DNA from: Chrysoporthe austroafricana
Lineage: Eukaryota > Ascomycota > Sordariomycetes > Diaporthales > Cryphonectriaceae
Direction of reading: 5' to 3'
NCBI GenBank assembly: GCA_001051155.2
Contig: JYIP02000006.1
Location: forward strand, 2,418,001 to 2,482,000
DNA: 64,000 bases
Below the pieces are notes generated by a model, which made no database searches, was not told where the DNA came from, and saw nothing but the letters and a program-made list of their open reading frames with translations. Made by a program: the position numbers and the translations under genes. Shown one piece after another: positions 32,589 through 45,800 of the stretch. The first letter of the stretch is position 1, and every line of letters starts with the position of its first letter.

Positions 32589-33014
32589 ATGAAACTCGGA
32601 TCAGGGGCTGCCTGGCGCAATCGTCTCGGCCAGGCGGGCGTGCCGGCAGCACCAACGCGTCCGCTGTGCTTGGGCCTGCCTGACAAATGCTCGATGCGAC
32701 TGCCGCGGGGTCCTGGCCTGTTGCGCTCTGCTGGTGCTGCTGGTGCTGCTCCTGTTGCGGCGGCGGCGGCGGCGGCGGCGGCGACGTCCCGCGGCCTCGC
32801 TACAAATAGCGGGCTCGGCGCCGCCCACGCCCCAAAATCTCACCACCACGACAACATCCACCACCGCCACCATCACAGCCCGTGCTACCACCACCACCAC
32901 CACCACCACCACCGCCCCGCCGCCCAGCATCGGCATCGTCATCGCCATCATCGTCACATCGCCTCCTCCTCCTCCCCATCGACTTCAGCTTCCCCGCTGC
33001 ACGGCCCCGCAACC
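32589..33014 (+). other. Possible N-terminal extension of glutathione peroxidase
   Basis: 142 codons without a stop, in frame with the peroxidase ATG at 33015. An internal ATG at 32694 would start MRLPRGPGLLRSAGAAGAAP followed by poly-Ala and TSRGLATN: Arg/Ala/Leu/Ser-rich without acids, like a mitochondrial presequence. This would be followed by a stretch with more than 25 histidines encoded by CAC/CAT-rich repeats (about 32839-32950). The run could also be a 5' untranslated leader that happens to be open because CAC repeats and high GC avoid stops. RNA or proteomic data would decide. Confidence 0.4.
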
Positions 33015-33567
33015 ATGGCATCGGCTACCAGCTTTTACGACTTCAAGGTCCCCGACAGTAAGCGTCCCATCCCATCACCCGTCCTATCGCATCTCTTCTC
33101 CTCTCCCCCCAGCCCTGCCTGCATGCATGCGACGAGCCCGCGCGCACAGCTCGGCGTCATAGCCGCCAGCCAGCCAGCCAGCCTGCTTGCTGTCTCGCCT
33201 CGCCTCGCCTCGGCGTCGCGAGGCGGCGTCGAGCTGGGAATGGCCTGCCTTCCCCATCTGCACCCCGTCCATCCACCTGCCTTTCTCGTCCCCGCGCGCA
33301 GTCGAACCACTCTCTCTGCCTCTCCCTCTCTCACCACCAGGCGCGCGGTGGCGAATTGGATACCAGCAGGGTACATCGAGGGCTAACACGTATGCGCGCC
33401 CACCAGAGAAGGGCGAGGAGAAGCCCCTGTCCGACTACAAGGGCAAGGTCGTGCTCGTCGTCAACACCGCCTCCAAGTGCGGCTTCACCCCCCAGTACGC
33501 CGGCCTCGAGAAGCTCTGGAAGGACGTCAAGGAGAAGCACCCCGACGACTTCGTCATCCTCGGCTTC

Positions 33568-33602
<35 letters not shown>

Positions 33603-33876
33603 CAACGACGAGATCCAGAGCTTCTGCCAGGTCAACTACGGCGTCTCCTTCCCCATCATGGGCAAGGTCGACGTCAACGGCGACGGCGCCGTCGACCTGT
33701 ACAAGTGGCTCAAGAAGGAGAAGCCCGGCATCATGGGCATCCAGATGGTCAAGTGGAACTTCGAGAAGTTCCTCATCGGCCGCGACGGCACCATCAAGGG
33801 CCGCTGGGCCAGCACCACCAAGCCCGAGACCCTCGAGCAGACCATCCTGGACGAGATCAACTCCAAGCCCGAGTAG
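33015..33876 (+). CDS. Glutathione peroxidase (Gpx3/Hyr1 type)
   Basis: Exon 1 33015-33057 and exon 2 33407-33876, one 349-bp intron with acceptor CACCAG and a CTAAC upstream; 170 residues, the normal length. The join gives ...FKVPD-KKGEEKPLSDYKGK. Catalytic Cys39 in ASKCGFTPQY, Cys70 in GFPCNQFGGQEPGS, resolving-type Cys88 in QSFCQVNYGV, and the WNFEKFL tryptophan are all present. It is a cysteine (not selenocysteine) peroxidase that reduces H2O2 and lipid peroxides, normally with thioredoxin, and in yeast the orthologue also relays oxidation to the transcription factor Yap1. Fungal relatives start at this MASAT..YDFK Met; an upstream in-frame leader might give a mitochondrial form. In exon 1 only one alternative start exists in frame. 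Confidence 0.93.
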
Positions 33877-36800
33877 GCGGCGAAGGACACGAGGCCGCTG
33901 GGGGAAAGAAGAGGCGAGGCGAGGCGAGGGGAGAGGGGATGGGAGAAGATCATCTTGTTTTCTTTTGGGAGTGATCAGCCGCCGTGTCGTCTTCCCGGTC
34001 CTCCCCCTCCCCCTTCTTCCCTCTCTTGACTACGCGGTGGCGCGCGAATGGCACCGGCTGACGGCCGTGGTCTTTCGTCACGGCGCTAGGCCTGTCGGCG
34101 TCGTCGAGACGCCGATAGCCACGAGGTCCTGACGAGTCTCGCCTTGGGGGGGCGGGGACCCAGCGAATCCACACGGGAGGGCCGTGTTGCTGCGGATTGG
34201 TCTGTTTTCAGTTATTGCTTCTTGTTTCGCCTCATACGACCGCACCTGCAGGCAGCTCGTGGAGCGCGGCCGGCCCCCACGGTCGCTTCGAGGTTCTCCA
34301 TCGATCGCTCGCCTGTCCGGTTTGTGGCTAGACGGGGCTCTTAATTGTATGTATATAGAGGCAAGGAAGAAGATAATGATACCACGTTCACGGTCCAGAC
34401 TTTCCCCGGCCAGGGAGTGAGTGAGGCGCTTACGAAGACAACATGTTCCACATCACGGACCTTCGGTACCCGGGACAGACAGGGCCATCCAGGAATATCT
34501 GACAAACGGGAAACACCAGGAGGCTCCACATATTTTGAAGGGGGGGGGGGGGAGGTGGCTTCGGCACACCTGCTGCCCGGGCTGGCTGGGCTACGGGTTG
34601 GACGCCAGTCCGACGTCGTCCTTCTCTAGGGCGTGCGTGTGTACCACGGGGCGCTCTCTGTGTTCCTTTCTCCCTCCACCCTCTCTCTTTTCTTCCCTCG
34701 CTGCATCGGGCAACAGGAGGCACGGGGAGGCCGATCCCCTCGAGGGCTGACGTCGACGCCAAGCGGTGCCTGCGCAGGTGCGTGCGATGGGTAGCTCGGC
34801 ACCACGACCGCAAGCCGTCGTCGCCGCCATGTCGCGCCCGAGGGCCGCCCGACGGTCCCCCGACCACCAGCCAGCTAGCCAGCCAGCCAGCCAGCCAGAC
34901 ACCGACGGCCTGACCTGATCTGATCCAGATCAGCGGCTGCTCGCCCCATCTCTCCTTCCCCACCGTCTTTCTTTCTCCTGCCCACCCCCCCGCGGCGGGG
35001 CCCTCGCGGCGTATCGCCCCTGCAGTCGTCTGGGAGGCGCTGAGGGAGGAGGAGGATGTGGAGGAGGAAAAGGTGGTGGTGGTCAGTTGGACCTGATCAG
35101 GCCGGCGCTCCGCAGCAGGCGCGTAGGTAGGTAGGCAGGGCCCGCCAGGCCCAGGCACCATCGTCGTATGCGTCCTGCCCCTCCAGCTCGCCGCCCCAGC
35201 CCCAGCCCTGCCCCGATGCCCCTTCCCCGGGCGCCGCGTCTGCATCTACCACGACGCCATTCACGCGCCGCTCGCGGGGAACACACGGCTCTACATCCTA
35301 CTCCGCCTCTTCCCTCCCTCCCTCTCTCTTTCCCCGAGGGGGGAAGGGGGGGGGGACGTATCTGCCATGGACGCGCCGCTCGCGAAGGGGGATACACGCC
35401 TCTACATCCTGCGCCCCCGAGCCGGTGTCGTCGTCCCGCAGCCGATACAGCGTCCCCCCCTCCATCCTAAGGAACACATCCGGCACGCTCGCTCGCGCAC
35501 CCTGCATCCGATACGACCTCCCTCCCTCTCCCGGCCTGCCTTCCATGCATGTTCCCTCATCTTTCCACATATGGGTCTCCACCCTCACACATGGCGCTAG
35601 GTGTAGGCGCCTCCTCCTCCCCTTCCCCCCTTCCTAGGAGAGAGTGCCACTCACACGATACCGCCGGCCATGTAGGTATGAATGTATGTAGGTAGGTAGG
35701 TAGGTAGATACGCCATCGGGGAAGGGGGGAGGGCCTTCGGCGTCTCGGTGAGGCGGGAGGCGTCGCGGTCACGGGGTGCCATGCAATGCAGGTCCTATGC
35801 TGTGTATACGTACCTCACTCGCATCTAGCCCGATGCGTAGCATGTTGTATGTATTTGTATGTGTATGTTTGTACCTGCTCCACAGTCGCTTACGGATGGA
35901 TCTCTACAACACGACGACAGGGCACAGGGGGGAGCTGAACCCGGGGGGGGGGAGGTTAGTGTTGGGTGTTGGGTGCTGCTGTTGGTGGTGGTCGTCACGC
36001 AAGTGGGTTTCGGGGATCAAAGGCACGGCAGACGGGCATACATCGAATAAGGACGGCCAAGGGGGGGCGCACCATTGGGCGAGGGAGGAGACGTCGGCTA
36101 ACTGACAGCTTCTCTGCGTGGGCCGCTTTTACTGCGGGCTGGGGCGGTTCGACGTCGAGGCCGGGCTGTAGAGGAGGATGACGAGGACGAGGGCGAGGAA
36201 GAAGGGGGACGCGCACCCGAGCCGGTCGCATTTGGACGCTCGGCAGGAAATATTTCATGCCGCCGTCCAGTAGTCCGTCTTCGTGCGAGCCTGCGGGCGG
36301 AGGAGCAACGCGGCTTTTTGTGAGGAGTCACCTCGAAGGGAGGCTGTGATGCTGACGCCTCCTCGCTTGTTGGACCTGGGAGGGTGAGAGGGGGGTGAGG
36401 GTGGGAGGAAAGGGGAAGCGAGGCAGTCAGTCCCAGGTGGGATGGGGAGATAGTGTTCTGAGGTGAGCCATTGTGCGAACCTCACATATATCCCGAATCT
36501 AACATGGATCAACAGGGCGCGCACGCGGGTGAGCACTAGGCTCACGAAGTACACAGGTGGATCTTTACTTAGGCATCAAAGCCTTGGTAGAGCACACAAG
36601 TCTCGCAACACCAAGGCAATAATGTTCGGTTCGCTAGAGAGGTACATACCTTCCTGAAGAAATCGCCATTGGCCTCGGCTGGGTCTCTGCCTTCCGAGGG
36701 CCTATAGCGTCTTCGCATCTTGACGTCGAGCGACCCATCTTAGCCATATCACGAAAGCAAGCGAGGAATGCGATCAGAGGGGTCCCGATCTCCCCCTAAT

Positions 36801-39800
36801 CCTTCAATACGAGACGTCGATGCCTAGGGCTGTGGGCCCTCCTGGAAGGTAAGAAGAGGGCTCTTTTCAATTTTTTTTTTGCCCTTGGAGCCTTGCGACA
36901 GGTCATCCACAGCGCAGGCCCGCGAGCTGCGGCCTGGCCTCTGGCGGTCTCGCTGGCGCCCGGTGATTGATGTTCGAGCCCAACACACCGTCACATCGCA
37001 TATGCTGCGCAGCCTGGCCCAGGCTTCAGCTGGCGGGTTGCCAGCAAGCAGAGACGATCACAGCCGGAAGTGGGGGGAGGCAGACCTGTCTGCCCCGACG
37101 AAAGAGCTTACACGTGGGCGATCCCGCCGTGGGAGGGAGGGCCGCGTCCTCGAGAGGTGTGTAAGGGGTTTCGCAACTCGCTACACAAACTCGCCAGTCG
37201 GACCGGTGAGAGCATGAGTTCTCGTGCACACCGCAGGTCTGCCTGTAGGCTGACCGAAAGTAGGGTGTGATGTCTGAGAACATCAGCCCTCGCTCATCAT
37301 CCAGTCGACTGTCTGGAGACTCGGTAGGATCTTCGTAGGGTGTTCGTCGGATGACAGAATCGGCCCCACGAGCGCGGCGTCTCGCCGGCCTTTGCTCAGT
37401 CAGCATCACCGTGGCCGGCTGTCCAGTCGCAAGTCGCCTCCGCCCAATGTGAGCTGTCGTCCACGATCGCTACTACATGCGTCCTAGTACGGTGAGCTGA
37501 GAATGACCTCGCGATCCGGAGCGAGCGTGGCGCCCGGACGAAAACATGGCGGACTTAATTGATTCTCTTGTCTTCCCTCCCCCTTCCCAGACTGCAAGCG
37601 ACGGAGAGAGAGCGCAAGCGCTGCAGCGAATTTGCCCATCTTTCGTCCGCCGGGACCCGGCTTATCGCGGCAACCAGTAGGTGTGATAGGAGGTTCGCTT
37701 GACCTGCACGGAGGGACCATCGTGGATCTCGTGATGAAGTCTCATGCGGTGATGTGTGAGTGTTCACATGCGTGTCTGGGCCAATGCGTTTCCGTCAGCG
37801 CACCAAAAGGCAACGGTCTGCAAGTTGGCGCGGGCAAAAAGCGAAACCAAAAGCGCAATCTCCACTCCCGTCGCACCGCATCCACCTGCAATCAGTCGAA
37901 TCCTTCGGTTTTGCCCACCCGAGACATCGGTGAGGGTGGTGGAAAAAGAGAAGCAGCAGCAGCAACATTTGCGGGCCCCATCATGCACCTGCGTGATCTT
38001 TTGCCGGCCGAACCGTCTGACACGGTGGTACGTCTCCTTTGAGAAGGATAGATATCGGCTGGATGTATGTACGCCAGCCGCGTCCCGGGCGCGCGGTAGG
38101 CTGTCAATAGCCCAAGGTCCTCGTGTAGGTCCGTGCAGGATCCGTCAGGCCACCTTTTCGCGAACCGAACCACCCAAGCGCAGCATGGAGAGGAAGAACC
38201 CATTCCCGCCTGGCTCTGGTACGGATTAAAGGCGGGCAAGCCACAGTCCACTGAGTGACGGATGGGGCTTTCACATGCCCGCCCGTCCCCCTGGCGGAGG
38301 CCCACCGTGGGCCCGTCGGTGACAGGTGGATACTATAGATAGCGGGCGACCATCGACGGACTGGAAAATACTGCGCCCAGAGGATTGAGCAGGACGAAAG
38401 CCACAACAATAGAACGGACGCCTGTCCGGCTCGATAGCATGGCCGTCGGTGAGCCTTGTGCACCATGTCTCTACAGCTCAGGCAGATCCTGCGGGCAGCC
38501 GAGGGGCGATCTATGGGTGACCGTGGTAACGTTCGTTCGTCCGGAAGTGCTCCGTCCGTCCCACATGGCTGGTGGCTCGAGTAGTCCTACAGGCAGTAGG
38601 CAGCTTGTGAATCGATGTGTGGCGTCTGCCAGTCTAGCCGAGTGCTGCGGTGACGTCGGCTCGCTGATCTCTGTTGTGTAACCACGGGCATCCTCAGCTG
38701 CGAAGATCTCGTGGCTCTGTGCACTTGTACCACCATGCTGATTCGGTGGACCTCGTATTGCAACTTCTCCCAAATCACTTCTCGAAAGTTGGTCTGCAGC
38801 ACGCGAGCCTCGAAGCCCACGAGACCGGTCCGACACGTGCCAGAGACCTCTCACTATGACACGTCGAGCTGAGTCGTCAGCTTCGTATGCTGCGGTGATA
38901 GGCGAGCATATGCGACATGGATCGCGAGGGCCGAGAGGGCGGCGTTCTGGCCCAGGCAGAGATGTGGCGAGGGCAGGGCGTCAGAAATTGTGCAGAGAAT
39001 ATGGCCGCTATTGTTGCTGGTGCACTGCCAGGCACGGCGTATCTGTCGCCTCCCGGGACCGATCCATCGACCGCTCCAGCCATAAATTGCCCAACGAGAG
39101 GAGCCCAACAAGTCCAGGATGGATGCGGGGAGGGCAAGGACTGCTCTTGCGCGTAGGACAGAACAAGGTGTTCAGGGCCCCACGTCTGTCTGCGGCGTGG
39201 GAGTCTGGCCCTCGTCAACCGCACCTCGCCTGCCCAGCCGCATCCCAAGCGAGGCCGATGGGTTGTCGTTTTCCCCGGCAGTGAGCAAGTCCCGTCTCTC
39301 CAGCCGCAGCCAGCTCTCTCCAGCGCGAGGCACGAGGAGCCTGGGCCAAGGTGATGTCATGTAGAGCCCGGTCCAGCTCAGCTCTGTCGAGGAAGCACAA
39401 GATGGGAACTCAGGTCCCCGATTCCCGAGTCCTCAAGGTCCACTCGACCATCTCGCCTTCCGGTTGTAGCGACATGCCACTGTGTAGGCGCCAAAACCCG
39501 GTTGTCGCGAGGAAGACGTACACCGTATGTACGGTGTGAGACTTTGTCGACACGGATCGCAACCACCAGATCGTTCCTAAGCGAGGGCCACCGTCGCCGA
39601 ATGACGTGCATGAACGCAGACGAACCAGTTGAAGCCTCGCCTCCAGCCTCGCCAGTGGGGTCTGGATGTGGGGCGCGCGCGGCTGCAGGAAGCCAGCCGC
39701 CCGTCCGCGGACTCCGGCGGCGACAAGCACCCCAGTAGAGCGCTCTGGCCGTCCGGTAGCCGGCACTGGGTCCCCGAGGGTGAGTCGCAGCTCTGCCCGA

Positions 39801-42800
39801 CGAGCTATGAGCAGGCCGCACCTCACTTTTTAGGTGCGATACTCGAGCCCCAGGGGGCCGAGGCCCTACAGAATCACGAGCCCATCTCCTGGCTGAAGTC
39901 CAGAGACAAAGACAGTTTCGAGGGATGAGGTTGAAGCGACCAGTCCGGTTGGTGGGAACGCACGCTGCGCTTGGCCAGTACTGGCGTAGCCTCCGGATTG
40001 CAACGTTCCATTCTTGGCACCATTTGATATCCGGAGGCCAATCAGGACGGATGCGAGAGGCTGTGGGCTGGTCATTTCTTCAAGAATTCAGGGCTAGCAG
40101 AGTACCATAGTAAGATGCAAGTATTCCTTAAGATCATCGGACAGATCTCGCGAAAATTGCCGGAAAAGCCCTACTGGCCCTCCCGCAGACCAGAAGAACC
40201 ACCCTCGTGGGGCGAGGGAGCAGGCCTATGCCGGTGAGGTTCGGCGCCCCAGCCGGTCACACGACAGTAGAGATAGTTCTCGTATGACGACAGCGACGAT
40301 GAAGTCTGGTGGGGGTGCAGGCCGACTACGTCCGTACAGGGGATGCGTCTCGCAGCAGCAGCAGCCTCCTCGGCCGAGGAGGGAGAGTGGCAGATTAGAG
40401 AGAGGGCAGCCGTTGGCCATATTTGTCCGCGTATCCTAGGCGAACGTCGTGATCTCATCATCCTTGTCGTGGCCTCGTAGACGTGGACTGGCTGGATCCG
40501 GTTAGCAGCGCGAGACAGGAAGACGCCTGATCGATGATCCCTCCTCCTTCCATCAACTCGGACGTCTCTCGTGCCGGACGTGGCTTGCAGTCAGTCACGT
40601 CACGCAAGCTGTTCGTCCGCCCGCTGCGGACGGACTAAGGGCGAGGAGGGTGCAGGCGAGGGGGTTGACGATTGGTGGGGTGATAAGTCAACCCTCGCAT
40701 CCGCAGTCGCGAAAAGCGGGATGGCGCGGTCAGTGTGCTCTGGTCCACGAACGAGGGGGCCAGGCGAGAGGGTGTGAAGCAAGCTTCCAACCGAGCTTCT
40801 GCGCAGTCTCTGGATCGTTCTAGCGCGTGAGGCGAGTGATCAAGACCTGGGCAAATCCGCTGCAACCCGCGCGCATCGGTGGAGACCAAGCCTTCGCCCA
40901 GCCGGACCGATGAAGAACGGCGAGGTGTGGTCGTGTGAACTGGCCGACCGCTGGGCCCCCGTCGGCCGCCCCTGCACCTTGGTGTGGCTGTCACATGCGC
41001 GCTCGAAGGCAGGGTGAGCAGTATACGGCAGATATGCCATGCTCGTTACCCAGTACTGGGAGGGGCGTCGTCTGTAGCACGACGAGGTCTGCAGGAGCGG
41101 GGCCAGGCGGGTGATATTCAGGGTCCTCGCCGTCGAGCCACCGAGTCCTCCCCTCCGCAGGCTTGACTCAGGGACCTCGACCGTGACTGGTTGCCGGGTC
41201 CATGGCGTCCACGCGGCGGGGTGTGAGACAGGTCTCGCTATCCCACGCGTGACGCAACGTGGGAACTGTGGGGAGGGACGGGGCGCAGAACGATTTCGTA
41301 AAGGACATCGAGCACGGCGAACAGGAGCTTGAAACCCAGGGGGCGAGAGAGAGGCCTGGGCAGGATGCAGTTCGGTGCCCGACAGTGATGTCCACGAGCA
41401 CGAGAAGCGCCCACACCGGCATGCTGGTGGGTCAGAGGAGGATGGATGTCTTGCAGCATGTCGGCGCCTGTCGTCAGCGGGCAGCACCAGGACGTCAGAG
41501 TGGGCTCCAAGGGTTCAAGAGGAAGGCCGGGGGGACCGAGACGCTGCCACGCCTGATGATTGACTGACTCACCATGACGGGGCACGCTGCAGGCGCCTGC
41601 ACGGCATGAGGGAGTCGACAGATACCGTCGTCGCTGTGGGGGGGCAGCAGGGCTACGCAGCAGCAGCAGCAGCAGCCAGGTGTGCGTTGTACGTCCGCAC
41701 TGGTCTTGACACGTGAAGATGGCGCGGGTCCTCGGCCGTACTGTGGCACAGCGATCGATGATGGCATAGTACCGCCGGTGGCCTGTCGACCTTGGGGGAG
41801 ACGATGCTCCGGGATGTGGTACAGGCAGCGTGGCTGGGCACTGTGCTCATCTCGAGATGGGCCGAATGGCATAGTAGTAGTAAGGGGCTGTTAAGGGTGT
41901 GGGAGGGGGATAAGGGAGTTTCTGCAGTTTGGTGGTACCCAGCGGGTGGTAGGCGGTAGGCGGTAGGCGGCAGTTGTGTGAGGGCCTACTCGGTACCTAC
42001 TGGTACGGTACTGTAGTAGGCAGAGGAGAGGCCTACTGAGTACTGAGCACCCAGGCGTGCCAGGCAGAGGGGGGGCCCAGTGAAGGCCCTGGAGGAGGCC
42101 CTATGCGGTATTTCCCAGTACTGCTGTGGTACAGTAGGTACATACCTGGAGAGGTGGTAGGGAGGGGTCCGACAGGGTTGGATCTGAGATTGGTGCAGAT
42201 GGCGCCAGGACGCCCGTGCAGATCCCGCCCCTGACCGTTGGCCCCTACCAGAAGTAGGCATTAAGCCTTCTTGGCATCTGGAACTTGGCCGCTGTCTCCT
42301 CTGCCGCAGGCCAGCTTCACCACACACACCACACGTCAGTCGGTCGCAGAATGAGCACCGGCGCGCCCACTCCCACGCCCGCTGTCACCCTCGCCGCGCG
42401 CTCTGCCGCTCGCAGGTCCTCCCAGGAATCTGTCTGCTAGGCTCGCCCGACCGTTGAGGACGCCAGGAGAGGCGCTCGTATCCTCGGACCCGAGCAGTCC
42501 AGCACACCCTCCCTCCACCATACGCGGCATGGACACCAGCAGGCTGGAGGAGACACCCGTACGTGCGTGTACTACGCGCGTGTGCTACGTACGTATCTGA
42601 AGACCGAGGTCGACGGTGGGCGGCGGCTCCCCAGATTTAGGATCCTCCAGGGGTTTCCTGCGATCTAGGCGCAATCGCGGAAATTACATCCCGCCGAGTC
42701 GGCACGTACCAAAGAGACACCGCGCTACTGACCCGACAGATCGTCGGTCAAGCACTGCCTCATCTCGGAAGAAGCCAGTCCCATCGGCGCGAGACGATTC

Positions 42801-45800
42801 AAGCATCATGTCCAAGGAGCCGCCGAGACGCCGGCGTGCGCTGATCAGAAAGGCCGCTAGACCACCCTGAAGAGGCCTCAGCCTTCACAAAACCCGTGCC
42901 AGGGGGGGGTCCAAATGCCGGTGGCTGACGCGGTTTCGCACCCACAGGCTGCCGGGGGAACTTGGTCACACTGCAGGCCAGGCTGCCAGGCTGCCGGGCT
43001 GCGCGGGCTGAGAGAGGCTCTGCTGGAGCGCGGACTGGGCGGTGGGCAGTCAAGGCCATAGCCAGCAGCGCCCGTGGGCAAGATCGCAAGCCGACGCCGT
43101 GTCGGGCTGCACAGCTACGTGAGCAGCAGCAGCAACAGCACCAGCAGCACCCCCAATAGTGTACACCGCGAAAACTGGGCCGCCAAGGCTGGCAGCATGA
43201 TCGACACGGCATCCTCGCTTGCTTCCGGCCCGCCTAACCTGCCATCCTGGCCTCATCACGTCCCCATCGATCCCCGCATTCTCCCTCTTCACAAGTCACC
43301 GACGGTCGTGAGGAGTCCCTGAGGGCCCGCCCAGGACCGCCCGGCGAAACAGGGCATTGCCCTGCCAGACGCAGCATCCCACGGAGCCTGTCCAGCCGCC
43401 GGGCGCCTTGCTGGTGCAGCAGCGCCGGCTTTGTCGCCCGCTTCCGGCCTAGCAGCCTGTGGAAAAGGGGGGGCATAAATGGGGGTCGCCCCCCCAAGGC
43501 CCCGTGCCGCGAGTGGCTTGTGTCGCCAAGCCGGCGCGCTGCGGCACACGGTCATGGAAGCATTCGAAGCCCGATCGAAGCTCTTGCCGTGGCCCATCCG
43601 CCCGCTCCCCAGCCAATCCGCGCGTGCGGCGACATATGAAAGCTTCACCGAGGCCAAAAGGGTGCTAAGACACCACGAGCACAGACAGCTGCTACGACAC
43701 CAGTCCTTTCATTTTACACTTCACAACCGTGGTGCTGTCGGGAGCTCGGAGGCAACAGTGCGCTGCAATACGCGCGGTCTCGTCCGTGAGTACTAAACAT
43801 CAGGCAGCTTCAGCCTGGGCTGAGCCGGCCGGTGCGGTTGTGTTGCCTGGGGCCCTGGTCAGTCGAGGCTTAGCGGCTGGTTGCGCTCGACATGCGAAGG
43901 GTCTCGCTATAGCTCTAGAAAAGACGTCATTTCTGGCCGCTGCTTTGGACAATTCCTCTGTCGGGTTTTTTTCTAGGCACCTCAACCACCAGAGGCCACC
44001 AGAGACCAATGCCACCCCACCCGAGGAGGCATCAGGCGCGGGGCATCTGTCGGCAAGATCTGCCACCATATGGCGCAGCTTCGACATACATGATGACGGC
44101 AGCGCTAGGTCGCGGGCAAATCTTGGGTCACACTTGCCCTCCCTCCCCTCTCCCCAGACGCCTGCGAGTTTGAAGGGGCAAGTCAGCCTAGAATCATGGA
44201 GCAGTGTCTCCACGGCGACAGCAGAGATAGGAACGCTACTCCGTGCCGACCAGTATCTCTTGTCTGGCGAACATTTCAAGTATCAATGTTATCCATGTAT
44301 TGAAATCACGCCGCCCCACCTGGAGGTGTTCAGGAGAACTTGAACTACCGCCCAGCTACCAGTCCGAACGCTACGAGGCGCGGGCCAAGACGTCGAAAGA
44401 GATAAGCTTTATACCCATGGCCTCATGCAAATACGGCGGGGACATGCTGGTACGAGGCATCCATGAAGAAGATAGCGGCTAAAGTCTGAATAGGAGCCTG
44501 CAATGACGACAAAATCGGTGCCAGACAGCCTCGCTGACCAATGAGAAAAACCTACGCTCTCCTGCACCGTCCGTCTGCACAGAGTCTTGGCTTCGAACCC
44601 AGGATCACATTGTCTGTCCTCTCTTCCTCTCCTCGATCGTCGTCAGCATCAAGCGTCGCAGCTGGTGAGTATCGGCCCGCATCGTACGGTTCCTGGAAGG
44701 AGTGCGAGCCACTTTGTGCATCGGATTACTATTAGGCTCCCGCCGGAGTCTGAGCGTTCCGGAGAACGCGCTCTTCCGGCCTGAACGCCTGGCAGCCATA
44801 TCGACTTACTCCCAAATCGCAGGTAGTGTCCCTAGCCTTACAGATATTGCGGTTGGTTAATCCAATCGAGAGTAGTGATTCCACTGCTCGGCCTTGGCTC
44901 GTATAGTCAGCGCAGGTCCCCCGGCCCCCCGACGCTTCTGCAGCGCCGTGGCAGGCCCTACGCGAGAAGCTTGATATCGGCCCATTGCCCACTTGTCCCA
45001 TGCCAGTGGATGAGGTCGACCAGAGCCAAGCACGAGCCAAATCCCGTCCCGCCGTCAGCATCCCGGTCTCTGGGGTCGATGACAGCTGAGCTGAGGTGTC
45101 CGAGTGCCTGAGCGTTCTCGTACCTGTCATCTCATCTCTGGACTCACCAGTCGGCGGGCGTGCTGGTATCCCCGCTTCTGAGCGCGCTCTGGCACACCTT
45201 CGTCCGAACCTCGAGCGCCTGTCTGGAGCTGCCGGCAATCCCCCAATCAGCGCCGGGCATCCTCATCCTTCCGCGCCAATGCCAGTGGGCCCTCCCTCCC
45301 CTGGCCGCAGGGATCGTCCGCACCTCCGTTCACCCTGCTGCAAGTCAAAAGGCTGCTCGGTCGCGCTCATTCGTGCGAGTGGGGAACACCAAGAGATCGA
45401 TGCAGGTGCTGCTGGTGGTGGACTTCAGCAGCGCCGCCGCCGGTGATCCCCTGTCCTTACAGAGGACCACCGTGACCCGCTAACCTAAATTCCGGCACCC
45501 CACTCACGAAGTACTCTGGTATTCATGTACTCCGTACTGTACTTTACCCTCGACGGCCCCTGTCTGCAGGCTGCGATGTGCGTGCAGGGCACCCTCACGG
45601 TCCTGTCTCTGCAGGCCGCTCGATGAGCGAAGACGTCGTCGGCACCTCGCCCTGCTCACCTCGACGCACGGCGACGCTTGCGCTCCCCAGAGCAGAGCAG
45701 CAGCAGCAGCAGCAGCCTCCGCCTGGCCTCTCTGCCTCCTCTCGCCGCCCTTGCCTCGGTGTCTGTCTCCCACAGCAGCCACCCCAGCTATTCTGGGACA

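Larger units (their letters stand above)
31331..33014. other. Divergent spacer, FAD oxidoreductase and peroxidase genes
   Basis: 1.7 kb with several simple repeats: CAA/CAG-rich run 31460-31500, GGCA array 31682-31758, CGTCGTCCT array 32112-32156, GA run 32505-32521. From 32589 the sequence is open in frame with the peroxidase; see the separate entry. Confidence 0.55.

Noticed and set aside
40840..41487. 215-codon minus-strand frame in the gene desert
   Set aside because: Pro/Ser/Arg-rich, no recognisable motif; likely chance in GC-rich DNA.
43729..44343. 204-codon plus-strand open frame in the gene desert
   Set aside because: No domain, no signal or membrane segment, no splice extension and composition like surrounding noncoding sequence.
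44589..44600. B-box-like word (minus strand GGGTTCGAAGCC)
   Set aside because: No matching acceptor stem or A-box at tRNA distance, and the T-stem has a mismatch; treated as chance or a very old relic.
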